Source: Auanema rhodensis (lineage: Eukaryota > Nematoda > Chromadorea > Rhabditida > Rhabditidae). From it: a stretch of DNA of 64,000 nt. The position numbers were made by a program, and so were the translations under genes. A model generated the notes under the pieces. It was given only the letters and a program-made list of their open reading frames with translations. It did no database searches and was not told the origin of the DNA. How positions within the stretch are numbered: position 1 is the stretch's first letter; every line of letters begins with the position of its first letter. Where the stretch lies: NCBI GenBank assembly GCA_964057225.1, contig OZ059894.1:8938131-9002130 (forward strand), written 5' to 3'. Shown piece by piece: positions 44,049-56,405 of this stretch.

Positions 44049-46955
44049 ATGGTTCGATTAGCGTTTGGCTTGCTTTTTCTGGCTGTAATAGCACAGGTAA
44101 CAAGTTGTTTTTTTTGAAAACATGGTTAATCAGTTTGATAATTGTTTTATAAAAAAAAATTCATTGCATTCAAATTTACTTCTTTATTTCTTATGTTCTT
44201 ATTCCCTTGTTTAGGCTCAATGGCTGAAAATGCCCAGCGCCATCCTGAAAGCTTCTCAAAAATTGGTCAAATTTGATACTCTCGCTGATTTATCCACATC
44301 AGACAAAGAAGCTCCAAATGTTGATCCTATTGATATTTTTATTGAGGAGGTAAAGTGTATATAAATAATTATAAATTTAATATTTTTATAACTTTTAAAG
44401 GTAAAACGTTATGACGAGATGGCACGTGATGAAGAAGGTGATGATGAGACGTCCGATTCTGATAGTTCATCTGATGAATCAATCTATGACAGTGACGAAA
44501 AGGTTTTATCACACAATGTTCTATTTTTCAATTAGTTAACATTCGTTTTCAGCACATTGAAATTCCATCTCGTGAATTCGATGAGAACTTCATTCAACTT
44601 GAAAAGCCTGAAAATCTTGTGAAAATTGAGCCTGGAAATATTGCCAAAGATTCAGTATGTTCATTCAAATTGAAATTTTTAAAACCAAATGTTTGTGTTT
44701 ACAGTACTACAGCGATGAATACGAAGACTTTGATCCCAATTTCAACAAATTGCCAAATCCAGATGAAATAAAGATTGTTCCTCTTCGTATGGTAATCCTT
44801 AATATGAATTCATATTACAAGAGATTATTACTTAGATTAATAGACGAGAAGAAATTGCTCGTAGAGGACAGAAAATCATTGATGCTCAACGTGAATCAGT
44901 TGATGAAGTTGTTGTTTCCAATGAGGATGATGAGTACGAACAAGTAGAGGAAGTACGGCAATAATCTTTTTGTTTCCTAACTCTCTCCCCTCTCTCTCTT
45001 CACTCTCTCTCTTTGTATCACATCTGATTTGATTTTTCATATTTTTTTAAAGAAAAAAAAAAGTGAAAAGTAGACTTTTTTTGAAACGACAACCACAACT
45101 ACATAGTTCTATATTTTATTTGAAATTTTCTTCAGAACTTGTTATCTTTTAATTTACGTTATCAGGTTGTCTATGATGATAAGATGCTCAAGATCACACC
45201 GGTACGAAGAAATATTCTTCAAAACGATTACGATGAATATATTGTTAGTTAAATAAGATTTTTCTTTTTGAATCGAATAGAGAAAATGAAGAAAAGGATA
45301 ACTTGATTTGAATATCTGTTATAGAGTGAGGAATATGAAGATGAAGTCTTGACTGGAAGTCGTCCAGATAGAACATGTTTGAAGAAGAGTGGAAAGCTAT
45401 TCGAAAGCAGGTTCATACTTTTCTTTCTCAGTTTTCTTCTCGAAAAATGCGAGAATCAGTATGCTTTCTCAATATAATCATTATTTGATATTGTAGATCA
45501 ACTCTCCGTGATTGGGAAAAGGCTGATTTCAACGTAAACGATATTCCAAAAGAATTTGATTGGCGTAATGTTAGTGGAGTAAACTACTGTAGTCCAACTA
45601 GAAACCAGCACATTCCCGTATATTGCGGATCATGCTGGGTATTCGGAACAACAGGTAATGAGGCTTTTCGTATATATCTTGATAATCTTATCTCTCATGT
45701 GTACAGGAGCATTGAATGATCGCTTCAACATTGCTCGCAAAAATCGTTGGCCGATGACTATGGTTTCTCCTCAGGTATGAATAGAATGTTCTGTTTATTT
45801 TTTTGTGAAAAAAAAGAAGAAATGTGTTGCATTTCATGTCTAAGATTATGATGAGCTTTCATGAATATTTTCATTCATTTTTTGAATAAAATATGATTTT
45901 ATTCATCATCAGGAAATCATCGATTGCAATGGAAAAGGAAATTGTCAAGGAGGAGAAGTTGGAGATGTATTAAGCTATGCGAAAACACATGGTTTAGTTG
46001 AGGAAGGATGTAATGTTTATAGAGCAACAAACGGAGGTAATTATATATTTTTTTATTTTTTTGAAATTTTCTTTTTTGAAAAGTCAAAAATCTGTGTTTG
46101 AAATATTCATTTCGAGAGTACATTAGTTCATATTTCTTTGTTTAAATATAAACTGAACAAAGAAAGATGAATATAAAATGAAAAAGTAAAATGAATTAAA
46201 GAAAAAGAGTAAAAAACCGGGGAACATGAGAATGAAACACAATGTGAATTCAAGTTTCTTCTAATTTAAACTTAAATTTGATTCATATTTTAAGAATGCA
46301 ATCCATTCCATCGTTGTGGATCATGCTGGCCAGATAACTGTTTTGCTGTTCAAAACTATACCAGATACTATGTTAAAGAATATGGAGCAGTAAGTTCAAT
46401 ATTCTTATAACATTTCAAAAATATGATGTACAGTTGAAAGGAAGAGAAGCTATGATGGCTGAAATTCAAAAGGGAGGACCAATCCCATGCTCTATTGGAG
46501 CAACTAAACCATTTGAGTATAACTATACATCTGGAGTATATTATGAGCAAAGTAATTTAGAGGTTTGTTTTCATCTTTTCCCTTTTGGTCTTTGAAGGAT
46601 TATTTTTTATTTTTTCGTCTCTCTCTCTCTTTCAGGCCAATCACATCGTCTCTGTAACTGGATGGGGAGTTGACGAGAAAGGAGTTGAATATTGGATTGT
46701 TAGAAACAGTTGGGGAGAAGGATGGGTATGTCGTCTTAGCTAGCCACCATCATCATCATAACCTCTTGCATATTCTGCATTTCCTTCTTTTTTCCTAATT
46801 GTGTTGAAAAAATCTTTTTTTCTCATCTTCAGGGAGAGCTTGGTTGGTTCCGTGTCGTCACATCTAAATATTTAAATGGAACTGGTGATCAGTACAACAT
46901 GGGAATAGAACGTGACTGTTATTTTGCTGATGTTGATGCAACAAATCTTCCATAA
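44049..46955 (+). CDS. Cathepsin Z/X-type cysteine carboxypeptidase, enlarged pro-region
   Basis: A 499-residue papain-family (C1) preproenzyme from fifteen exons: 44049-44096, 44215-44349, 44401-44502, 44553-44654, 44705-44791, 44836-44952, 45166-45201, 45325-45410, 45497-45654, 45707-45774, 45913-46036, 46295-46389, 46434-46562, 46636-46725, 46833-46955. A 16-residue signal peptide is followed by about 235 residues of acidic pro-region, then the mature enzyme from about FDWRN (258). The cathepsin Z signature with its inserted His-Ile-Pro is intact: [12 protein letters not shown], with Q275 (oxyanion hole) and C284; H432 in [11 protein letters not shown]453 in [14 protein letters not shown] near 225 corresponds to the pro-region cysteine that blocks the active site. 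Human cathepsin Z has a pro-region of about 38 residues. Exons 1-7 are all phase 0. Family members are lysosomal or secreted carboxypeptidases; in nematodes they act in moulting. Confidence 0.97.
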
Positions 46956-47466
46956 ATCTCTTCAAAACATTTATGAAATTCTCAATATTGTTCTCTTATT
47001 ATCTTGTTAATATCATTTCAATTTATTTACCAAAATTTCTGTTATTATACTGAAAGAAATATGTATTTTATATAGAATATACATAAATAATTAGATTGGT
47101 ACTGATTGAGATTGAATGGAAATATTTTCTTTTATTTAAAAAAAAAAAGAAAAATATTAATAAAAACATATAAACATATATTTATTTATATCTTTCTTAT
47201 TATATTATTTTAAAAACAAAATAGAAAAAAATGGAATAATCAATATAAAAAATCTAATTATTCACTACGACCTTCATCTAATAGTTAAACATTATTTTAT
47301 TTTTTCTTTTTCTTTTTTCAAAGAAAATATCTTTCACATAGTATATACTACTTCTAACTTGTCTACGTAGTATATAGATAGATAGCTGTTGGAATCTCAT
47401 TAAATGGCCTGCGGAGAAAATTAGTTTGCCTTTTGCTTTCAGAAGCTATGACACAAACCTATCTCA

Positions 47467-47492
47467 TGTGAGTGTGTGTGTGTGTGTGTGTC
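47467..47492. repeat. (GT)n microsatellite
   Basis: Eleven or so GT units directly following the possible donor site at 47468. Confidence 0.9.
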
Positions 47493-47633
47493 TTAAGCTA
47501 TTCACAAGACACATGTACGTGTATGTATATGTATATTCATATATATTTTGTATTTTTTTATATTTAAATTCATAAATTTTATAAAAAAATAACAAAAAAT
47601 TCTTATTATAGAAGTATAGAAGAATGAGAATCA

Positions 47634-47774
47634 TCTCTCTCTCTCTTTCTCTCTCTCTCTTTCTCTCTCTCTCTCTTTTTCTTCTTCTCTCTTTCTTCTT
47701 CTCTCTCTCTTTCTCTCTCTTTCTTTCTTCTTCTCTCTCTTTCTCTCTTTCTTCTTCTCTCTCTCTTTCTCTTA
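47634..47774. repeat. Long imperfect CT/CTT tract
   Basis: About 140 bases of pure pyrimidine made of CTCT blocks with TTTCTC and TTCTTC interruptions at nearly regular spacing. It gives a Ser/Leu/Phe reading frame on plus and Arg/Glu on minus, which I treat as repeat rather than gene. Confidence 0.95.
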
Positions 47775-49145
47775 ATATAAATACTTACATATATACGTAT
47801 CTTAGCGTATGTTTCTTTTGACTTTTTAAAGTTGTTTTTATTTAAAACTTTGTCGCAAACTTTAATGATGATTTGATAGGAAAATTGAAAAAACACGATA
47901 CATTTAATCTTTTTACTTTACAAATGTTTTCTTTTTTCTTTGTTTTTCCTCAAGTTTACTCGTTTTTTTTAGTTAAGAAAATCATCAATATACATAATAT
48001 ATGATTTTATATTCATTTGAATTCGTTAATAATATGAATAATTCTTACAATTTATTTAAATTTTTAATAATTATATCAATATAGTTATAATATTATCAAT
48101 ATTAATAATATAGTTTAGTAAATAAAATGAAATAACTTGAAATATCTTCAAAGTAGTCAAAGAAGAAGAATATGATTTTCAGCTTATTTTCATGAATGAT
48201 TTATGAATTTCATAGGATTGTTCCGACAATTCCCGGGTCTACTGAACAGTGGCGAACGTTCAATTTTAGTTGCAAATCCGAAATAATTACTCAATGAAAA
48301 TGAAGAAATTAGAAAACAGAATGATCTGCTCTGCTTGACTATCCTTTGAACCTTATAAGCTTACTGATTATCATGTCATGTGTTTGAACTCTGCAGTATT
48401 TCCATGGAAACTGATACGTGTGAACTCAGTTAATTATTTTTTTTATTCTTAGATCAGAAGAAATATAAGAAACGGTTGTTATATGTACATGTATATGCAT
48501 AGATGTCTGGTTTGTAGTCAGTATTGAGAATCAAAAAATCAACGAAATGGAAAAAAAAATTACGAGAGACAAGAGAAAGAAGATGAATAATGGTGATGTT
48601 CAGAGAGAAATAGAAAAAGAGATAACTGGAAGAAAAAGCAAGGAAGAAGGGAAAGGAGAGATGATGGCATTCAAACAAAATTTGACGGAGAAAGACAGAG
48701 AGTTAGAAAGATTAAGTACGAGAGAAAAATTGAGAGGGTTGAGGGAATAGAGGAAAATTTGAAAGAACAAAAAGAGAAAATGACAGGGAGAGAAAGAGGA
48801 ATAACAACGACACAAATTCGATAAACCGTTGCCACAATGATATTGAGCATGATTTTCATCCAATGCCTCCAAATGTCGTTCCTTCCTTTTACAGCTGTAA
48901 GATATGTATATTGAGAGATGAAAGCATAGCCGACTTCCGTCTTGTAAATGTCGTATGTCTACCGAAAGCTTATTGAAAACTCTACCAAAAACGTTTGGAA
49001 CCCCAATTAGTCATATTAGAGAGCAAAGTAAGTTCTATAGACATTGCTGACGTTTTGGGGTTTTCCTTCCTCATTTCTAGTTAGCATTCTTCTTTCAAGA
49101 TTAGTGAAGGTATGAGAGAATGCAACAGAGAAGTATGAAGGTAAA

Positions 49146-49153
49146 AGAGAGAC

Positions 49154-49213
<60 letters not shown>

Positions 49214-49232
49214 AGAGAGACTGAGAGAGAGT
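49146..49232. repeat. (GA)n microsatellite
   Basis: About 85 bases of GA repeat ending with two ACTGAGAGAG units; one of the few GA-oriented repeats in this half of the window. Confidence 0.95.
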
Positions 49233-50098
49233 AGAAAAGGTTAAGATGATAGAGATAGAATGATATTGCTTTTCTTGGAAGAATTGCTTATTGTACATAT
49301 GTCTCATTTCTATTTAAAGGAAATGAATTTTCTGTTTCTTTCACTTGTTTCCAGTTTTTGCTCACTTCTCTTCCTTATTTAACTGACAACTCGAATGTGT
49401 CTTTATCCCGGTCTCTCTCTCTCTCTCTCTCTTTCTCACTTCATGTCTCTCTCTTAGATGAAACTTGTCAACTATTAAGCATCTCTTGCATAATATAACT
49501 TACTTGTTGCTCAATTCTTAAACTATATCTTCATTTATTTATTTTTTTTGCTCAAAAGATTAACTGTATTTTCAATATTTTTTTCTATGTATTTGCACAC
49601 TTTTTATTATTAAAAACTCTCAGTTTGACAGATCATTTCACTTTTTTTTTTCAATTGCTATCCATCCAAAACACATCTATTCATCCAACTTTATTTTCTT
49701 TTTTTTACAAAAAAAAATACATGAAAACACCTCAAAGTATATGTATGTATATCAGACATATCAGCTACAATGTATCCTATCCAAATTCTAATATTGTCAT
49801 GTTGATGTTTCAGAGCTTGCTTGTAAGTATTTGGTTTATTTCAGATAAGCATCATCTTCTGTTTGAACAAGCAAGTACTATTAAGAGTCTAAGATTCCAA
49901 TATTGCTTGATCCATTTTCATGTGTCTGATGTTCTTCAATAAGAACAGATTGTCATCGCAAAATTTGACATTTTTCAAGAATCTCTCTGTCTTCAATATT
50001 TCCATTTCATTCTTTTACTCCATCATACTTCTCCTCAATTCGTCACCAAAATCTGCAAATTTCTGTTGTATATGCCAGTAGGCAAAGCAATGAACTAA

Positions 50099-50157
50099 TA
50101 GTAGCAGTGGTAGTAGTAGTACTAGTACTAGTAGTAGTAGTAGTAGTAGTAGTAGTA
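50099..50157. repeat. (AGT)n trinucleotide repeat
   Basis: Roughly 19 AGT units with two ACTAGT interruptions in the first third. Confidence 0.95.
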
Positions 50158-53100
50158 ATTGAAGAAAATAGAATAAAATTCATTAAATTACATTTTCAAA
50201 AGTTTTTTTTTTGCATATTTTTCAACAGAATGGATTTTCCTGTGTTCTATGAAACATATACATACTATGTGTTTGACATGTCATCTGACTTTGTTCATAA
50301 TTAAATTTAAATTAACAATATAATTAATATAATTATAATAAATTTAAATTACATATATCTTTCTACATTCGTTTTTTTTTGTTGGTTGAATATTGTACTC
50401 AAAACTTACCCACATCCAATAATTGTTGTGAGCATGAGAATATGAAATAAGACCTTCAAACGCTTTTAGTTTCACTCGTTTTCCCTGCCTCTTTCTTCTC
50501 TCTCATTTTTGGCTGCTCATAGAACAATATATCACAAATTGCTAATTCTTATAGAGATTTTGACATGATAAATGTGCTCAAAACAGTGCAGTTGCTTTGA
50601 AATTATTGAAAATTTACATTTGTTCTCTTCTTTCTTTCTAAGAATATACATATATGTATGTACATATAGTAGAAATGTCGATTATTAGAACAAAGCTGCC
50701 AGTAGTTTTCTGATATTTCAATTGATATTTCAATTTAACTAACTCAAATCAATGATTGTATATGAATATAGTTATAATAATAATTTTATTCATATCGAAA
50801 CAATTGAATTGGTTTCAAATATGTAATATATGCCAGTGTTAATGTTCATAATTCTATAAGCTTGACATCGAAACTTATCAGCAAAATTGCATATAAACCA
50901 TGTAAAACTATGCAACAACATAATAGATAATCAACAACAAAAAATAATAATTTCAAATATTTGGAGGACTTTTTATCCATTTGCACCAAGAACGTTTCAA
51001 TAGCTTTTCTCAATGAATTTTGATATTATACATATCTTCTCAGATCTCTCATGACGGTCTGAATGATTTGAAACACAAAACATACATCAAATGTGATTTA
51101 CATTCATAACTACAACTCTTTACGTTTCATTTTCTTTTTTTTTTCAAGTAGATGGTAATACATTCAACAAAGTTTTGCTTTTATCGATCTTGATCCTAAA
51201 GCTCAATCAACTAGAGAAACTTCTAGTTGTAATGCACGTGCTGAAATCGGATACTACTTAAAGGTTTTTCCGATATTTTTATTTTTTCCAATGCACCTGA
51301 ATACATACACGAAATACATTTTATTCTCAGAAAAAAATATGTATATGTTTATACATATAATATATAATATATATTATTATTATTATTAATATACTTCCTG
51401 TTTTTTTTATTCAAAAATTTGTGTCTTTTCTCACAAACTTTCGTATTTCTTAGTAGTTTCTTCGCAAAATGAAACACAGCGTCTCGGTTCAGATTGGGTT
51501 CATCTTATGAACGCGTTCACTTTTTTTTTTGAGAAACGATGTTTCCATCTCGACGTTTCAGAGATATTTGTACAGATATTTTACCAACTTCATCTCAGAC
51601 TATTCATCAGCCCTCGTCAGCTTTCTTCTAACGTCTCCGTCTTCAACTGCTGTTCTTCTTCCTTCTTTCTTTAAAGCTATAGAGATCTCAGTTACCTCCC
51701 AAGGGATCATTCCCTTCATCCTCTCAATTTCTTTCTTTCTCCATCACTCTCTTTATTCAATAACCATAAATGAAACAGAGCATTGATAGAGTATCTTGTC
51801 TTCTCTATAAGCACATGTTCTATTTTCATGTAGCACCAGCACTTTTCAATCTGATATTCAGCAATCCGTTTAATTCAATTTTCTCTGAACATCTTGTTTC
51901 AATCGAATCTGTTTTTATTCATTTACAATCGTATTTAATTTTATTTCTATTATCTAAAATCAGTTATCAATCATTTCTTTATTACCATATCACAATAGAT
52001 AATTTGGAAATAAAAACAACAACAACAACAACAAATATTCATAAGAGCTATACCAATGAAGAATTTATTCCAATTTCATTTTTTACTGAAAATTATTTAC
52101 AAAACAGAAGCTGTTTTGAGTTTATACATAACCGACTGAAATGATTGATTTTCAACAAAAAAAAATTCTAATATTTCATTCGCAGATCCTTTTTATATCC
52201 TTTTCCGACGAGGAGGTCACTCGTTTCGCTTCAACTATTCCGTGGTTATTCCCTTAGGCCCTAAAGGCTTCAGAATACTCTTGGAAATCGGAAAGAAATG
52301 CAAGTCCATTTGGATACTTTTGAATCACTGCACACAATGCTAGAAAGCCAATATAATCATTTTCATGCCTTTCTAGAAAGGATTACATGTTCCATTGCTA
52401 ATATCACAAATGCTTCTCATATATATACTTTTAAAACCTTTTTTTTTCGTCTAAGACAAATGAAATTGAACATAGTATATGTATGTATACATGCAGTCGT
52501 GATTGATTAGGCGATTTTACGGCATTTTTCGTTTCGATTTTACTAGCTTGTTCATAGATTTTTCATAATTAAATCCACTTTTTACAGCTTTATTCACATT
52601 TTTCTCTATAATATTGCATCTATGTTAACGGTTATTTAGCTATTATTCTACTATTTTTCAAATTATTATTATCAGAAATTACTTATAACTTGAATCATCG
52701 GTATGTTATTTCCCTCAAAACTATTACATTGCTTGTATGTCTTCATTTTTATTTCTAAATATTATGCTTTATGTCTTTATAATTAATAAAAATAATTTAT
52801 ATTAATTTATAAAAAAAAAACTTTAAAAATCTAAATTAGTTGATGAGTTCACATCTTTTCTTCGATCTCTAACATTTCAAGAGCTTTGTATACTTATGCA
52901 GGTCAAGATTACTTCTTCATCTGCCAATAGATCTCTCTTTCTATCATTTATTCTCATAAACTTCAACTTTCCACACATCATATCGTTGTTTCTAGTTTAA
53001 TCAAAGCTTAAACAGTTGACTCAGATAACATTTTGCTCACACGATTAATGAAAAAATTCAATTTTCAAGATCTCCATGAACATATTACCATTGACATATC

Positions 53101-55379
53101 TGCACTATACTTACATATATTTCCTCGAAATAAAAAAAAATGCACCAAGAACGAACGTATTTGATTAAACTGATGCTGAATAGACGTCAAAACTGTAATT
53201 TACGTAAAATTTAATCTGAAAATCAACATTAAAGAGAAACTGCGTGCGAGAGAAAGAAGGAACCGAAGAAGCTCTTCGATTATCTCACAGGCTCTGAATA
53301 CAAACAGCAAAAATGTGCTAAACATTGGAATTTCGTATGAATTTGGATGTTCTTTCCAGTCTTATTTTATAAATATTAAAAGCTATGAAAACTTATTCTT
53401 AGTGACATAAAAAAAATACAAAAAAAAAGCTTCGGAAAGAATAAGCAGAACATGCTTGAAGTTGAAGCAACGTCAGTTACTTACATATGTTCACATTATA
53501 TTTTTGTTGATGATGTCAACATACCAATAACATCCAAATATTTGAAATTCACTACATTTAAAATATTTACTTTGTTTCTTTGTTTCTTTTCTATTGTTTT
53601 TCTATTCTCATTTATTCTACTTTGAATCTATTTTTACCACGACTATTGATTATGACATTGATGCCACAGAAGAAAAGCTTTGCTTGTCTTTATTAATCCC
53701 CGAGGTTTCATTACCGATTAATCAGCTTATTATCTTTGAGAAGAATCACAGAAAGAGCAAAATGTTCTAACATATAGACAAACTTGTCCTTTTCCTTACA
53801 TATTTTCCTCAAAGTATAGTCCTTGAAGATGTTTCTGCTTGCATAGTTTGCTATCTCATTACCTTAGTTAGTTTTCAAATCAAAAATAAAACAATAAGCT
53901 TTTTCTCTTCTAATGATGCTTAAATGAAAATCAATCTAAACAGTTATTATATGCTTTTAATGATTTTTCAATGCTTAACATGATATACGGCATAGACGTT
54001 TCTAGCATATCCATCGTTTTATCCGTTTTTTTTTCATTCAAACATGAGCTGTGCTGCTCCCTCATTGTTCATTTTTTCTTTCATTTCTTGTAGCAATCAT
54101 CATGTGTAAATGGAAGGAAACCATCTTCTCCTTCTTCATCATCTCTCTTCATAGTATTCTTCTTCTTCATCATCTTCTTCTCACTCTGAAACATGATCTA
54201 TTCGAAGCATCAGATTCTCCTTTCCCTTGTATTTGCCTCATCCGGAATCATACCAATGCCATTAGTTGAATACCTTTTCAACTATGCCATAGCTGTATAC
54301 GTTTCATCATTGAATTAACATTCGTTGACTGTTTTTTCAATGAAATAGTTTCTCAAAACACATGTGTTCGACTTTTTTGAAAGCCTTTTTCTCTTTCTAT
54401 CATTCAGTCTTCATGTCATAATTTGTCGCAATCTTTCAGTTTTTTTTCTGTGTTTGTTTGGTCAGCTCATTTAGTCTATTTCCCATCATGAAAAATGACT
54501 TTGAAACACATTTTCTCTAAATGGATCATATATCATAATGAATGAACAAATAATATTTTTTAAATTATAAAACGTTATTTGATAAGTTTGAGAGAAAATT
54601 GCTTGCTCAAAACCTTGTAACTGAACCTTTTCTTACCTTTTTGTTCCTTGAAAACGATCAAACTGAGATGCTTTGCGAGAACCTCCCATTAAGTATTGAA
54701 AAACAAATGAACGAAAACTCTTTCTATTTCTCTTTCTCTCTCTCTCTCTCTCGAAGTGTACGACGACAATGAAGATATGGAACATGATGCAACCGTTCAA
54801 CTTCCGAATTCAAATACAAATTGAAAGCATTGGCTAGTTCACGTGAACTTATTCTCACGTATTTTATGTAAATTAGTCTAGATAGACAGTTAAAGTAAAA
54901 ACGAAATGAGCAGAACGTTTGTCGATCAGTCACTTTCAAACAAAATCGTGTATACACTGCCATATTGGAATTGCTTCTTCAATGCTTTCTTCGAGTAAAT
55001 TTCCGTTTTTTTTATATTTTGGCCAAATCTGCCTACCACATAGCCTTCCACATATCACGATGGCTTAAATGAGCTCAAGTTAATAGTTTCTTCCGGCTAG
55101 TTTATATATAAATCTTTTCTGCAATTGACCATCTGTTTTATGCTATGCACTCCCAGATGAGCTCAGATCTAAAGAAATGAGGGGGCATATCGTTGAAGCT
55201 CCATCACCGTCATTCTTCAGAAGATGAAAAAGAAGAAATGCAAGGTGTTTAAGATTCATAAACTCATTATCAAATACATAATAAGCTGCACGTCCCCATG
55301 CTATTAACTATAAAACTCAATGTCTACGGAGAATTTCAATGAAACAGATTCATCTACAATATCCACACATAGCTGCTGT

Positions 55380-55382
<3 letters not shown>

Positions 55383-55422
<40 letters not shown>
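55383..55422. repeat. (CT)n microsatellite
   Basis: Twenty CT units without interruption. Confidence 0.95.
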
Positions 55423-55423
<1 letters not shown>

Positions 55424-56339
55424 AACAGATTTGTCATTATGTTTCAGACTTTACTCCATCTCATAAGCTTTTCTTTCCATTTTTTTTTCTTCTTAAACTT
55501 GGTGAGTTCAAAGAGACAAACTCAAGCAATCATCAATTCATTTCCCTGTTTTTTTCCAATCAATCTTTTGGTCAAATCATTACAACCACATGAGCAGATT
55601 AGCTAAGCTCTTCCACATTCTTGTTGTATCTCTTTCCTTCTATTCTCATCAATTAAGTACTACATATATACATTTTGTAATTTCTTTCATCCCTTGTTGA
55701 AAACTTAAGTTCGTTTTAATCTACTCATCTTTTAAACTTTTTTACTTATTTCTCTCTTGCACTCGCAAAAAAAAATGCACAAACGACAATAGCAATCCAA
55801 TACAGCTTAGTCTGTTCATCGTCTTCAGCTTCTTCTCATGTTTCTAATAGTCTGATCACCTTGCTCACCTATTTTCCAGTTTTTCAAACTCAAGTACTAC
55901 TATCTTGTTGCGTTTTTCTGTTGCGATATGGGGTAGTTATATGTACCTAAAGTGCAAATTATCAACAATGCTTCTTGAAAAAGCCTTGAAAGCTGTCGCA
56001 TTCTATCCATTTTTACTGTCTATAAACATCAAATGTTCTGAAATAAATTTGATTTGAAAGATCTAAAAGATTTTTAGAATGAAGTATGAAGTGAAAGAGA
56101 TGCGAGAAGTAGAGGAAGATATCAAAGCGAATATTCGGAGTGTGTGATGAGATGACTAAGCTAGAATACACATAATACAAAGAGAGAAAGAGGAAGAGAT
56201 AATAAAGATTCAATGAAAGAAATCATTGAATATCATTGGACCACTTTTCACATTCTAATCTTTTATCTTAAAAATTTCTTCCATATTATTTCTGTTTCTC
56301 TCGTTCTTCCTCCCTCTTCTTATCACTTACACACACATA

Positions 56340-56404
<65 letters not shown>
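56340..56404. repeat. (CT)n microsatellite
   Basis: CT repeat of about 64 bases with one TTTCTC interruption, preceded by a short ACACACA run. Confidence 0.95.

Positions 56405-56405
<1 letters not shown>

Noticed and set aside
47606-47896. Arg/Glu-rich minus-strand ORF
   Set aside because: It comes wholly from the CT/CTT tract.
52190-52260. Segment after TTTCATTCGCAG reading FISFSDEEVTRFAS
   Set aside because: It stops after about 24 codons and no upstream exon was found to join.
54724-54963. 79-codon minus-strand ORF starting MAVYTRFCLKV
   Set aside because: It ends in a CT microsatellite and has no splice support; chance remains likely.
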